Source: an uncultured Prevotella sp. (GTDB lineage Bacteria > Bacteroidota > Bacteroidia > Bacteroidales > Bacteroidaceae). Taken from it: DNA of 57,597 nt. The DNA lies in the NCBI GenBank assembly GCA_934202525.1, contig CAKPYB010000021.1, positions 1 to 57,597 of the forward strand, written 5' to 3'. How positions within the stretch are numbered: position 1 is the stretch's first letter; each line of letters begins with the position of its first letter. A program made the translations under genes and the position numbers. This document shows positions 12,178-20,379 of this stretch, one piece after another. Under the pieces are notes generated by a model. It made no database searches, was not told where the DNA came from, and saw only the letters and a program-made list of their open reading frames with translations.

Positions 12178-12485
12178 GCCTTGCCTCCTTTCCCGGTTTC
12201 AGCGTGAGCCGACGATTTAGCCTGCTTTGCTGTAACATACTTCCACAATGCCCAAGCAAAGAGTGCACTACCCAGACTGCCTCCCAAGGTCAGGGCTATC
12301 GCCTCAAGTCCCAGGGTCTGAAGACCGCTGATGATACGAGGGTTAGAACCTACCTCGATACCGAGCAGGAACAGGAGTACCCATATCAGCGCCGTGATGA
12401 TACGGCCGATAAAACTCATTTTCTTGTTGCGGAGCAGATAGCCGGTACCTATTCCGCATAGCATAATCATTACTATCTTGAGCAT
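12174..12485 (-). CDS. LysO family exporter, N-terminal half (DUF340)
   Basis: 103 aa with three predicted membrane helices and the N-terminal LysO pattern (GIGTGYLLRNKK, then LLGIEVGSN). Its tail is Ala/Lys-rich. It would assemble with the 200-aa partner encoded next, whose ATG overlaps this gene's TGA. A hairpin at 12549-12588 separates it from susD, so expression could come from read-through of the SusCD transcript or from its own promoter. Confidence 0.82.
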   Translation of the reverse strand: MLKIVMIMLCGIGTGYLLRNKKMSFIGRIITALIWVLLFLLGIEVGSNPRIISGLQTLGLEAIALTLGGSLGSALFAWALWKYVTAKQAKSSAHAETGKGGKA

Positions 12486-12542
12486 TGTTTCTTGTTTTTC
12501 TTCTTTATTTTATTGTTCGTTTTTATGAATTACCTTACCATA

Positions 12543-12588
12543 AAAAACGGATTCCCGGCCGTATTATTGCTAAATAGACCGAGAATCC
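12543..12588 (-). terminator. Terminator or attenuator after susD
   Basis: On the minus strand the arms 12588-12577 and 12560-12549 pair (GGATTC-CGG-type stem with minor mismatches, 16-nt loop) and are followed by GTTTTTTA. Typical of the partial terminators that lower expression of genes downstream of susCD. Confidence 0.7.
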
Positions 12589-12630
12589 TGATGATATTTA
12601 TAAGTAATCTTCAATGGTTACTCGCCCCTA

Positions 12631-14145
12631 TTACTTAGCCAGACTGTTTGAGTTCAACTCAGTCTGAGGAGTTGGATAGAACAGCTTGCTCTTGTCGAAA
12701 CCAGTACGGCCGATTGCAGCCATAGCCTCAGCTGTCTTGCCCCAGCGGCGCAGGTCATACCAGCGCAGGTTCTCCATCGGGAACTCAATCATACGCTCGT
12801 GCTCAATCTGAGCCTGAACCTCAGCCTGTGTTGTACCGGTCATGGCTGGCATGTTGCCGTGAACTCTTCTCACATCGTTGATCAGCGGAATAGCCTCTCC
12901 TGTACGACCCAAATCATTAAGTGCCTCGGCCTTCATCAGGAGAACGTTGGCATAACGCATCAGAGGAATGTTCACGTCGGTATGCTTCTGTGACAAAGCA
13001 GCTTTGGTAGGTGGCATGAACTTGCGGAACTGAAGAACCCGGTCTCTCTCCTCTGGATCTTTTACCCAATCCTTAAAGTCATAATCATAAACCTTACCGG
13101 TTCCATCATTGAAGTATGGATCATTGAAGTAAACAGATTCGTAGAGACGGGCATCATACATGCCATTGTTCAATTTACCTTCCTTCTTAAACTCGTTCAT
13201 CAAAGCCTGAGATGGAGCGATTTCATCCCAACCGCCGAATGCACTGGTACCAATCCATTTGTGCAGATAGGTACGATACCATGCGCCACTGACACTACTC
13301 ATAGAGAACTGGATTTCGAAGATAGACTCCTTACAGTTCTTGTTGGTACCATTGAACATGCTCAGGAAATTGCTTTCAAGTTCATATCCCTTTACATTGT
13401 CAAAAGCCTTAAGTGCCTCGTTCAGATACTCAGTTTTCTTCTCTGGCTGCTCTGAAGCCATGGTGAGATAGGCAAAGCCGAGGTAAGCATAAGCTGAACC
13501 GGAAGTAGCACGACCCAGATTATCAGCAGGACGCTTCTGTGGTAAATCAGCACCAGCCTTCTGCAAATCATCCACGATGAAGTTCCAACTGTCAGGACGC
13601 TCAGACATAGCCTTGTCAAGTTCGCCTGAAGAAGTGATATATACATCACGGTTTACAATTTTCTCCCAGTTGAGCAACAGCTGCATGTGGTAGAAAGCAC
13701 GCATGAAACGAGCCTCAGCCACGATTTCTGTTCTATCCTTTGCATCAATCTGTGCATCGGTCATGGCACCAACCTTAGTCATTACCTGATTGGCAAAGCT
13801 GATACCATGATAGTAGTACCACCAGTAAGAGGTAAACTGAGAGTTACCGTTGGTAAAGGTAAAATCTCTCAACTGTACCCAGTTCTGATAGTTCTGGGCG
13901 TCTGAACCCATTTCCACATCGTCCTGGCGATAAGCCTCAACAGGCCATTTCACCTCAGGGAAGCTCCACTCATCACCGAAATACATCTGTGAGTAAACGG
14001 CAGCCATACCTGATTCAGCATCGCTTTTGTTACGCCAGTAGTTACCAGAAGTCAATTCATCTGGCGAAGTCTTTGTAAGAAAGTCATCACAAGAAGTGAG
14101 TGACAGTGCAAGGCAAATGCCTGCTATATATTTTAATGCTTTCAT
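12631..14145 (-). CDS. SusD/RagB nutrient-binding lipoprotein
   Basis: 504 aa. Lipoprotein signal peptide with lipobox L-T-S-C (Cys19). The body is the SusD fold: the N-terminal TPR-like helices include IVAEARFMRAFYHMQLL, and the conserved C-terminal IEHERMIEFPMENLRWYDLR marks the RagB/SusD family. It sits at the outer face, capping the SusC channel and binding glycan. Encoded 24 nt downstream of its SusC partner. Ligand specificity is not readable from sequence. Confidence 0.95.
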   Translation of the reverse strand: MKALKYIAGICLALSLTSCDDFLTKTSPDELTSGNYWRNKSDAESGMAAVYSQMYFGDEWSFPEVKWPVEAYRQDDVEMGSDAQNYQNWVQLRDFTFTNGNSQFTSYWWYYYHGISFANQVMTKVGAMTDAQIDAKDRTEIVAEARFMRAFYHMQLLLNWEKIVNRDVYITSSGELDKAMSERPDSWNFIVDDLQKAGADLPQKRPADNLGRATSGSAYAYLGFAYLTMASEQPEKKTEYLNEALKAFDNVKGYELESNFLSMFNGTNKNCKESIFEIQFSMSSVSGAWYRTYLHKWIGTSAFGGWDEIAPSQALMNEFKKEGKLNNGMYDARLYESVYFNDPYFNDGTGKVYDYDFKDWVKDPEERDRVLQFRKFMPPTKAALSQKHTDVNIPLMRYANVLLMKAEALNDLGRTGEAIPLINDVRRVHGNMPAMTGTTQAEVQAQIEHERMIEFPMENLRWYDLRRWGKTAEAMAAIGRTGFDKSKLFYPTPQTELNSNSLAK

Positions 14146-14169
14146 AATGATTTCTCCTTAGTTATTTAT

Positions 14170-17100
14170 TTAGAAAGATACCTGTGCACCTACTGTGTAA
14201 GAGCGAGAGAACGGATAGGTAAAGCGGTCGATACCACTGTTCAATACGCCCTGTGAGAACTCTGGGTTAGCACCAGAATAGCCAGTGATGGTGAACACGT
14301 TTTCTGCACTCACGTAGAAACGGATGCTCTCGCAGTAAATATGCTTAGACAATGCCTTTGGCAAGGTGTAACCCAACTGTACCTGGCGCAGACGTACGAA
14401 GTCGCCGTTCTCCAGGAAGCGGGTTGACTCGCGGGTGTTCTGGTTTGGGTCACCATAGATGGCACGTGGCACATCGGTCTTGGTGTTGGTAGGAGTCCAG
14501 GCATTGAGAGTAGTCTTGAGGAAGTTAGAACCTGAGTTCATACCCTCGTAGTAGTAGCGGATACCATTATAAAGCTTGTTGCCGAATGCACTACCGATAA
14601 CTGCAGAGAAGTCGAAGCCCTTGTAGCTGGCACCGAGGTTGAGGTTAGCCTCTACCTTGGCAATACCTGTACCTGAGTAAGTCTTGTCGTCCTCATCAAT
14701 CACACCATCGCCGTTCATATCCTTGAAACGTACATCACCAGGCTGAGCATTTGGCTGAAGGAGTTCGCCCTTGCTGTTCTTATGAGCCTGAACCTCTTCA
14801 AGGCTTTGGAAGATGCCGTCTGCCTGATAGAGATAGAAAGCTCCGATTGGCTTGCCTACCTTGGTCTGGGTTGGGAAGTGCTCTGTACCATACTTCAAAC
14901 CTACACCATAGATTGTCTGGTCTTCGTTGGCAAGAGCTACCACCTTGTTGGCAATGGTACTGATGTTGAAACCTACGTTATATTCGAAATCATTGATCTT
15001 ATCGTTCCAGTTCAACTCCAACTCAAAGCCCTGGTTGCGCATTTTACCTACGTTCAAGGTAGGGTTGTCAAGACCAGCAGAAGGAGCGATTCTACGGGTA
15101 ATCAGGAGATCACGTGTCTCGTTGATATAGTAGTTGATGTTACCATTCAGATGGTTACCGAAGAGACCGAAGTCGAAACCGATGTTCTTGGTATCTGTAG
15201 TTTCCCACTTCAAAGAGCGGTTCTCCAATGCACGTGCGATGCTACCGGTCCAAGGGTTTGAGCCTGCACCCTGTACATAACCCATGTACATATCGTTGTA
15301 GCTGGAAATTCTAGCCAGGAAGTCGTATTTGCCGAGCGCATTCTCGTTACCGAGCTGACCCCAGCTGGCACGGAACTTCAAGTTGCTGATTACAGAATTC
15401 TTTGGGAAGAAAGGCTCCTCGCTGATTCTCCAACCAACAGCTACTGATGGGAAGAAACCCCAACGACTGTCTGCACCGAACTTAGATGATCCATCCTCAC
15501 GGAAGGTGAACTGGAAGAGGTAACGGTCGTTGAAATTGTAGTTAATACGGCCGAAGAAAGAAGCACGGTTATACTCCCAGTAAGAACCTGTACCGTAGTA
15601 AGTACCACCTACACCACCACTGATGGTTGGGAAGTTAGGATCGAGGAAGCCGGCTGGCTTGTCACTGGTATTGAGCTGACCGTTGATAACCTCGTTTACA
15701 TTGGTTTTACCTTCTACAGATACTGATTCCCAGTTATATTTAATCATGCTGAGAGAGGTACCGAGCATGGCGTTGATGCTGTGCTTCTGAATCTGCTTGT
15801 TGAAAGAAAGCACGTTCTCAAACACCTGCTCCTGCCAGTATGCACGATACTCGTAGCTGTTTGGATAGAGGTTAGGGCTCTTGTAGTCGGCTGTATAATC
15901 TGGATAGTGGGAATTATCTATCTCATGCTCACCACGATAACCATAGCTGGTCTTGAAGTTGAGCCATGGGAAGAAGTTGAATGTCAAGGCAGCATTGGCT
16001 GTTGTATGATACTTCTTGTAAGTATTCTTCTTGTAATAGTCGTCGGCTACAACGTTACGGTTGTTTGGAAGACCATCGAAGTCGCTCAAACCGAAGCCAT
16101 ACTTTCTGCTCTCATCATAAATAGGTACGAGAGGAGACATCATATAAGCCTCTTTCAACTGATACTGTGGCTGGTGGCCCTTGGTAAACTTGAAGTCTAC
16201 ATTGGCATCGAGGTCGATGATTCCCTTGGTAGCATGTACCTTCATACGTGCGATGTCATGGCGCTCGCTGTTACCGAGGAAGATACCCTTCTCGTCAGCA
16301 TGGTTGTAAGATACAGAGTACTGACCCTTTTCAGCACCACCGCGCAAACTTACCATATAGCTCTGAGCCAGACCCTTACGACGGATAGCATCTACCCAGT
16401 CAGAGTTCACACCTGTCTCATGAGTTACGTATGCTGGCAAAGGTTCACCGGCATTCTCGTACATCATCTTATGCACCTTCTTATAACCTTCAGCATCCAG
16501 GAGGTCGAGGTCCTTAGATACCTGAGTAAAGCTGAGGTAAGAACTGAAATCAACCTTAGTCTCGCCCTTCTTACCGTTCTTGGTTGTGATCAGAACCACA
16601 CCGTTGGCAGCTACAGAACCATAGATGGCAGCGGCAGCACCATCCTTCAGAATCTCCATAGACTCGATGTCCTGAGGGTTCACGCTGTTGATATCGCCTG
16701 GAAAACCATCCACAATATAAAGAGGTTCGTTGCTACCGGTAGTCTTGATACCACGAATCTTGATGCTCACACCTGCACCGGCGTTACCACCACTTCTCAG
16801 GATATTTACACCGGCTACCTTACCCTGCAAAGCCTCAGCTGGGTTGGTAGTAGTGCGCTTAGCCATCTCCTTGGTATTGACAGAAGAAAGAGCACCGGTC
16901 ATATCGCTGCGCTTCATGGTACCGTAACCTACTACAACGACTTCGCTCAAAGCTTGTGTGTCCTCGCTCATGGCGATGTTCATGTTTTCTGAAGCCTTCA
17001 CCTCGCGGTCTACGAAACCGAGGTAAGAAACCTTCACCTTAGCGCCCTTGGCTGCATTGATGGTGAATCGGCCGTCCATATCGGTTACTGCGAGTTCGTC

Positions 17101-17517
17101 GGTACCAACTACAGAAACAGTAGCACCAATGACTGGCTCACCGTTGTCGTCCTTCACAACACCCTGCATCTTGTGCTTGTTGCTCTGCTGAGGAGCGGCT
17201 GCCGCATGCTTCTCAGAAACAACGATAGATTTCTGCGAAACCACAGAGTATTTCAAGTTGCGTCCTTTCAAGGCTGCATCGAGTACAGCTGTTACAGGAA
17301 CGCCACTCTTCCTGATGGTGATATCCTTGCGATGGTCAATGATATCACTCTTGTAAGAAAACCTATAAGATGTCTGGTTTTCGATTGTACTGAACACCTG
17401 CTTCAAAGAGGCATTCACAACATTGACAGTTACTTTCTGCTGTGCCGATGCTCCCAAGAGAGGAAGGCACATCAGGATGAAGATCATCAAACTTTTCAAG
17501 TAATTGCGTCTGATCAT
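14170..17517 (-). CDS. SusC/RagA TonB-linked outer membrane protein with STN domain
   Basis: 1115 aa. Signal peptide 1-25; STN (secretin/TonB short N-terminal) domain at about 26-95 (VNASLKQVFSTIENQTSYRF); carboxypeptidase-regulatory-like domain at about 115-200; SusC plug beginning SEVVVVGYGTMKRSDMTGAL; then the beta-barrel ending in an aromatic-terminal strand (VGAQVSF). It imports oligosaccharides in a TonB-dependent way with its SusD partner. The STN domain means it can also signal to an anti-sigma factor, and a FecR/ECF pair lies at 4.6-6.2 kb. No clear TAnnTTTG promoter is visible upstream, which would fit an alternative sigma factor. Confidence 0.95.
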   Translation of the reverse strand: MIRRNYLKSLMIFILMCLPLLGASAQQKVTVNVVNASLKQVFSTIENQTSYRFSYKSDIIDHRKDITIRKSGVPVTAVLDAALKGRNLKYSVVSQKSIVVSEKHAAAAPQQSNKHKMQGVVKDDNGEPVIGATVSVVGTDELAVTDMDGRFTINAAKGAKVKVSYLGFVDREVKASENMNIAMSEDTQALSEVVVVGYGTMKRSDMTGALSSVNTKEMAKRTTTNPAEALQGKVAGVNILRSGGNAGAGVSIKIRGIKTTGSNEPLYIVDGFPGDINSVNPQDIESMEILKDGAAAAIYGSVAANGVVLITTKNGKKGETKVDFSSYLSFTQVSKDLDLLDAEGYKKVHKMMYENAGEPLPAYVTHETGVNSDWVDAIRRKGLAQSYMVSLRGGAEKGQYSVSYNHADEKGIFLGNSERHDIARMKVHATKGIIDLDANVDFKFTKGHQPQYQLKEAYMMSPLVPIYDESRKYGFGLSDFDGLPNNRNVVADDYYKKNTYKKYHTTANAALTFNFFPWLNFKTSYGYRGEHEIDNSHYPDYTADYKSPNLYPNSYEYRAYWQEQVFENVLSFNKQIQKHSINAMLGTSLSMIKYNWESVSVEGKTNVNEVINGQLNTSDKPAGFLDPNFPTISGGVGGTYYGTGSYWEYNRASFFGRINYNFNDRYLFQFTFREDGSSKFGADSRWGFFPSVAVGWRISEEPFFPKNSVISNLKFRASWGQLGNENALGKYDFLARISSYNDMYMGYVQGAGSNPWTGSIARALENRSLKWETTDTKNIGFDFGLFGNHLNGNINYYINETRDLLITRRIAPSAGLDNPTLNVGKMRNQGFELELNWNDKINDFEYNVGFNISTIANKVVALANEDQTIYGVGLKYGTEHFPTQTKVGKPIGAFYLYQADGIFQSLEEVQAHKNSKGELLQPNAQPGDVRFKDMNGDGVIDEDDKTYSGTGIAKVEANLNLGASYKGFDFSAVIGSAFGNKLYNGIRYYYEGMNSGSNFLKTTLNAWTPTNTKTDVPRAIYGDPNQNTRESTRFLENGDFVRLRQVQLGYTLPKALSKHIYCESIRFYVSAENVFTITGYSGANPEFSQGVLNSGIDRFTYPFSRSYTVGAQVSF

Positions 17518-17709
17518 AATGTTTACGTTTAGTTATATAAATAAGTTTTACTTAACCTATGTTTTTAGGTTTTGTCACTAGGTAATACAAACGTTTTCAT
17601 AAAAAGTACCAAAGAATCTTCATCATTAACTCTCTTTAACACAAAGTCGTATCCACCATTCCATTTTTCTTTGTACTTTAGCACCCCGAAAAGAAAAAGG
17701 ATATAAAAT

Positions 17710-19266
17710 ATGAGCAACGGATTATTACTTTGGATAGACGACGAGATAGAACTTCTCAAGGCGCACATCATCTTTCTGGAAAAGAAAGGATACGAAGTGC
17801 AGACGGTAAGCAACGGGCCTGATGCCATTGAACTTTGCCGCCAGCAGACCTTCGACCTCATCCTGCTAGATGAGATGATGCCGGGACTCAGCGGACTGGA
17901 AACCCTGCTACACATCAAGGACATCCAGCCTGCCACACCGGTAGTGATGTGCACCAAGAGCGAAGAAGAAAACATCATGGACCAGGCAATCGGTTCAAAG
18001 ATAGCCGACTATCTGATCAAACCCGTAAACCCGAACCAGATTCTGCTGTCGCTCAAGAAGAACATCCACCGCAAAGACATCGTGGCGGAGGTAACGCAGA
18101 GCGGATACCAGCAGGACTACCAGCAGATAGCCATGCAGATGATGGAATGCAGAACGGCGGAAGACTGGATGGAGATTTACAAGCGACTGGTTAGCTGGGA
18201 ACTGAAGCTGAGCGATACGGCCAGTCCGATGGCTGAGATGCTGGGCATGCAGAAGGAAGAGGCTAACCAGGGGTTCGCCAAATACATAGCCAAGAACTAT
18301 CTCGACTGGGTGAGTCCCGACAACAGAGACCGCCATCTGATGAGCCCCGACATCTTCAAGCGCAAGATATTCCCGCTGCTCGATGAGGGCAAGAAGGTGT
18401 TCCTGATTGTGATAGATAACTTCCGCTATGACCAGTGGCGCATGCTGGCTGAAGACATCGGCGACCTGTTCGACATCGACGAGCAGCTCTACATGAGCAT
18501 CCTCCCTACCGCCACACAATATGCGCGCAACGCCATCTTCAGCGGTCTGATGCCGAACAAGATAGCCGAAATGTTCCCTGACCTCTGGGTAGATGAGGAC
18601 GAGGAGGAAGGCAAGAACCTGAACGAGGCGCCGCTGATACAGACCCAGATAGAGCGATTCAGAAAGCACTATACCTTCAGTTATCATAAGGTGAACGATT
18701 CGCAGGGTGCCGACCGCTTCCTGGAGCATTACAACGAATGCCGGAACTACGACTTGAACGTGCTGGTGATTAACTTCATCGACATGCTCTCTCACGCGCG
18801 TACCGAATCTAAGATGGTGCGCGAGCTTGCCAACAACGAGAGTGCCTACCGCAGCATTACGCAGAGCTGGCTCCGCCATTCGGTTCTCTCCGAGCTCTTC
18901 AAGCTCCTTTCGCAGAGCGATTACCAGGTAGTGCTCACTACCGACCACGGCAGCATCAGGGCATCGAAACCAATCAAGATTGTAGGCGACCGCAATACGA
19001 ACACCAACCTGCGCTACAAGTTGGGCAAGAATCTGGCTTACCAGAGCAAAGAAGTGTTCACTATCAAGGAGCCTCACCGTGCCCAGTTGCCGGCACCTAA
19101 CCTGAGTACCTCGTATGTATTTGCCACGGGCGACAGTTTCTTCGCCTATCCGAATAATTACAACTATTATGTGCAATACTACAAGGATACCTTCCAGCAC
19201 GGCGGCATCTCGATGGAGGAAATGCTCATACCGCTCATCACGCTGACACCGAGAAAAAGGAGTTAA
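17710..19266 (+). CDS. porX: PorX response regulator with PglZ phosphatase domain
   Basis: 518 aa. Receiver domain at 1-120 with acidic pocket IDDE (Asp10/11), phospho-acceptor Asp54 in LILLDEMMPG and Lys104 in YLIKPVNP. A helical linker leads to a PglZ/alkaline-phosphatase-fold effector (about 205-518) with metal-site motifs VIDNFRYDQW, TATQYARN and TTDHGS. PorX activates type IX secretion with histidine kinase PorY and the SigP sigma factor; its effector is a zinc-dependent phosphodiesterase acting on oligonucleotides. It precedes tsaE, a conserved arrangement. A TAnnTTTG-like box (TACTTTAG, 17674-17681) lies upstream. The last codons AGG AGT TAA are part of the repeat element that follows. 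Confidence 0.95.
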   Translation: MSNGLLLWIDDEIELLKAHIIFLEKKGYEVQTVSNGPDAIELCRQQTFDLILLDEMMPGLSGLETLLHIKDIQPATPVVMCTKSEEENIMDQAIGSKIADYLIKPVNPNQILLSLKKNIHRKDIVAEVTQSGYQQDYQQIAMQMMECRTAEDWMEIYKRLVSWELKLSDTASPMAEMLGMQKEEANQGFAKYIAKNYLDWVSPDNRDRHLMSPDIFKRKIFPLLDEGKKVFLIVIDNFRYDQWRMLAEDIGDLFDIDEQLYMSILPTATQYARNAIFSGLMPNKIAEMFPDLWVDEDEEEGKNLNEAPLIQTQIERFRKHYTFSYHKVNDSQGADRFLEHYNECRNYDLNVLVINFIDMLSHARTESKMVRELANNESAYRSITQSWLRHSVLSELFKLLSQSDYQVVLTTDHGSIRASKPIKIVGDRNTNTNLRYKLGKNLAYQSKEVFTIKEPHRAQLPAPNLSTSYVFATGDSFFAYPNNYNYYVQYYKDTFQHGGISMEEMLIPLITLTPRKRS

Positions 19267-19380
19267 AGGAGTTTTAAGGAGTTAAGGAGTTAAGGAGTTA
19301 AGACAATAGTCTACAGGTTTAATTCTTAGGCAACAAGACATACGTCTTAACTCCTTTAACTTCTTAACTCCTTAACTCCT
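19262..19380. repeat. AGGAGTTA inverted-arm element, copy X
   Basis: Left arm (19267-19302) is AAGGAGTTAAGGAGTTAAG-type tandem repeats; right arm (19345-19380) is the inverse. Between them are ACAATAGTCT and GACATACGTC. It overlaps the porX stop codon. The whole can fold into one long hairpin. A relative with the same arm motif and a similar core (ACAGTCTGT, GACACTTGTC) is at 49736-49852, between purH and mreB. Confidence 0.75.
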
Positions 19381-19410
19381 AGCTAGAATAAATTAATTCA
19401 AAGTAAATAT

Positions 19411-19821
19411 ATGAAGATAAAAATTGACTCATTAGACACGATCCATGAAGCTGCCAAGGAATTTCTGCAGAACATGGGCGACGGCAAGGTCTTTGCCTTT
19501 TATGGCAAGATGGGAGCCGGAAAGACAACATTTGTAAAAGCTATTTGCGAAGAACTGGGCGTAGAAGATGTCATCACTTCGCCTACCTTCGCCCTCGTAA
19601 ACGAATATACAGCTGGCGACGGCTCTCCTGTCTACCACTTCGATTTCTACCGCATCAAGAAACTCGATGAGGTGTACGACATGGGCTACGAAGATTATTT
19701 CTACAGCGGCAACCTCTGCTTCCTGGAGTGGCCGGAACTGATAGAAGACCTGCTGCCGGAAGACTGTACCAAAGTGACTATCACCGTCGAAGAAGACGGT
19801 ACAAGAAGCGTAGAATGGTAA
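19411..19821 (+). CDS. tsaE: tRNA threonylcarbamoyladenosine biosynthesis ATPase TsaE
   Basis: 136 aa, usual TsaE length. Walker A motif GKMGAGKTTF at about 32-41, then SPTFALVNEY and a C-terminal FLEWPELI (Trp/Glu motif). TsaE works with TsaB and TsaD to make t6A at position 37 of ANN-decoding tRNAs. It lies downstream of porX on the same strand, with only the repeat element between them. Confidence 0.96.
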   Translation: MKIKIDSLDTIHEAAKEFLQNMGDGKVFAFYGKMGAGKTTFVKAICEELGVEDVITSPTFALVNEYTAGDGSPVYHFDFYRIKKLDEVYDMGYEDYFYSGNLCFLEWPELIEDLLPEDCTKVTITVEEDGTRSVEW

Positions 19822-19842
19822 GTCACCGACACCCCCAAAAAT

Positions 19843-19920
19843 GCGTCCCGACGTAGACTTTGCTACGTCCCGACGCAGTTCTCATTACGTCCCGACGTAG
19901 CAAAGTCTACGTCGGGACGT
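19843..19920. repeat. 26-bp inverted repeat built from ACGTCCCGACG units
   Basis: Arms 19843-19868 and 19895-19920 are reverse complements over 26 bp with one terminal mismatch. Inside are further copies of the CGTCCCGACG core, three direct and one inverted in total, so alternative folds are possible. The 26-nt loop also carries one core copy. It lies 21 nt after tsaE, before the terminator at 19971. Confidence 0.9.
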
Positions 19921-19970
19921 ATTTTTAGCCCCCTTGTAGCGCAGCCTGAAAGGCAGGAAAAAACAAAAAA

Positions 19971-20008
19971 AGAGGGTGTGTCTTGGACTTTTGACACACC
20001 CTCTTTTA
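19971..20008. terminator. Bidirectional terminator between tsaE and trxA
   Basis: Perfect 12-bp stem (AGAGGGTGTGTC, 19971-19982, with 19993-20004), flanked by an A run on the left and T run on the right, so it can end transcription of tsaE on plus and trxA on minus. Confidence 0.9.
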
Positions 20009-20028
20009 TCATTTCCTATCCAGGAGGA

Positions 20029-20343
20029 TTACAGGAGAGCCTGGAACTTCTCGGTGAGGGTTGCCTTAGAGGCAGCGCCTACAAACTTGTCTACCAGCTG
20101 GCCACCCTTGAAGAAGAGGATGGTAGGGATATTACGAACACCAAACTCCATAGCGATGTCGTCGTTCTCCTCTACATCACACTTGCCTACTACCACCTTG
20201 CCGTCAAACTCCTCAGCAAGTTCTGATACGATAGGAGCAATCTGGCGGCAAGGACCGCACCATGTTGCCCACAAATCTACTACCAATGGCAGTTCGCCAT
20301 TCTTGTAGCTCTCGAAATTCTCGGTTGTAATTGTTACTTCCAT
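20029..20343 (-). CDS. trxA: Thioredoxin
   Basis: 104 aa, one thioredoxin fold. Active site WATWCGPC with Cys about 31 and 34; cis-proline motif RNIPTILFF. No signal peptide, so cytoplasmic disulfide reductase. It lies 36 nt downstream of dnaE on the same strand, probably co-transcribed. Confidence 0.96.
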   Translation of the reverse strand: MEVTITTENFESYKNGELPLVVDLWATWCGPCRQIAPIVSELAEEFDGKVVVGKCDVEENDDIAMEFGVRNIPTILFFKGGQLVDKFVGAASKATLTEKFQALL

Positions 20344-20379
20344 TTTTCTATACTTTTATATATTAAACTTAAATTATCT

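Noticed and set aside
15781..16992. 403-aa frame opposite susC
   Set aside because: Antisense shadow of a well-supported SusC gene.
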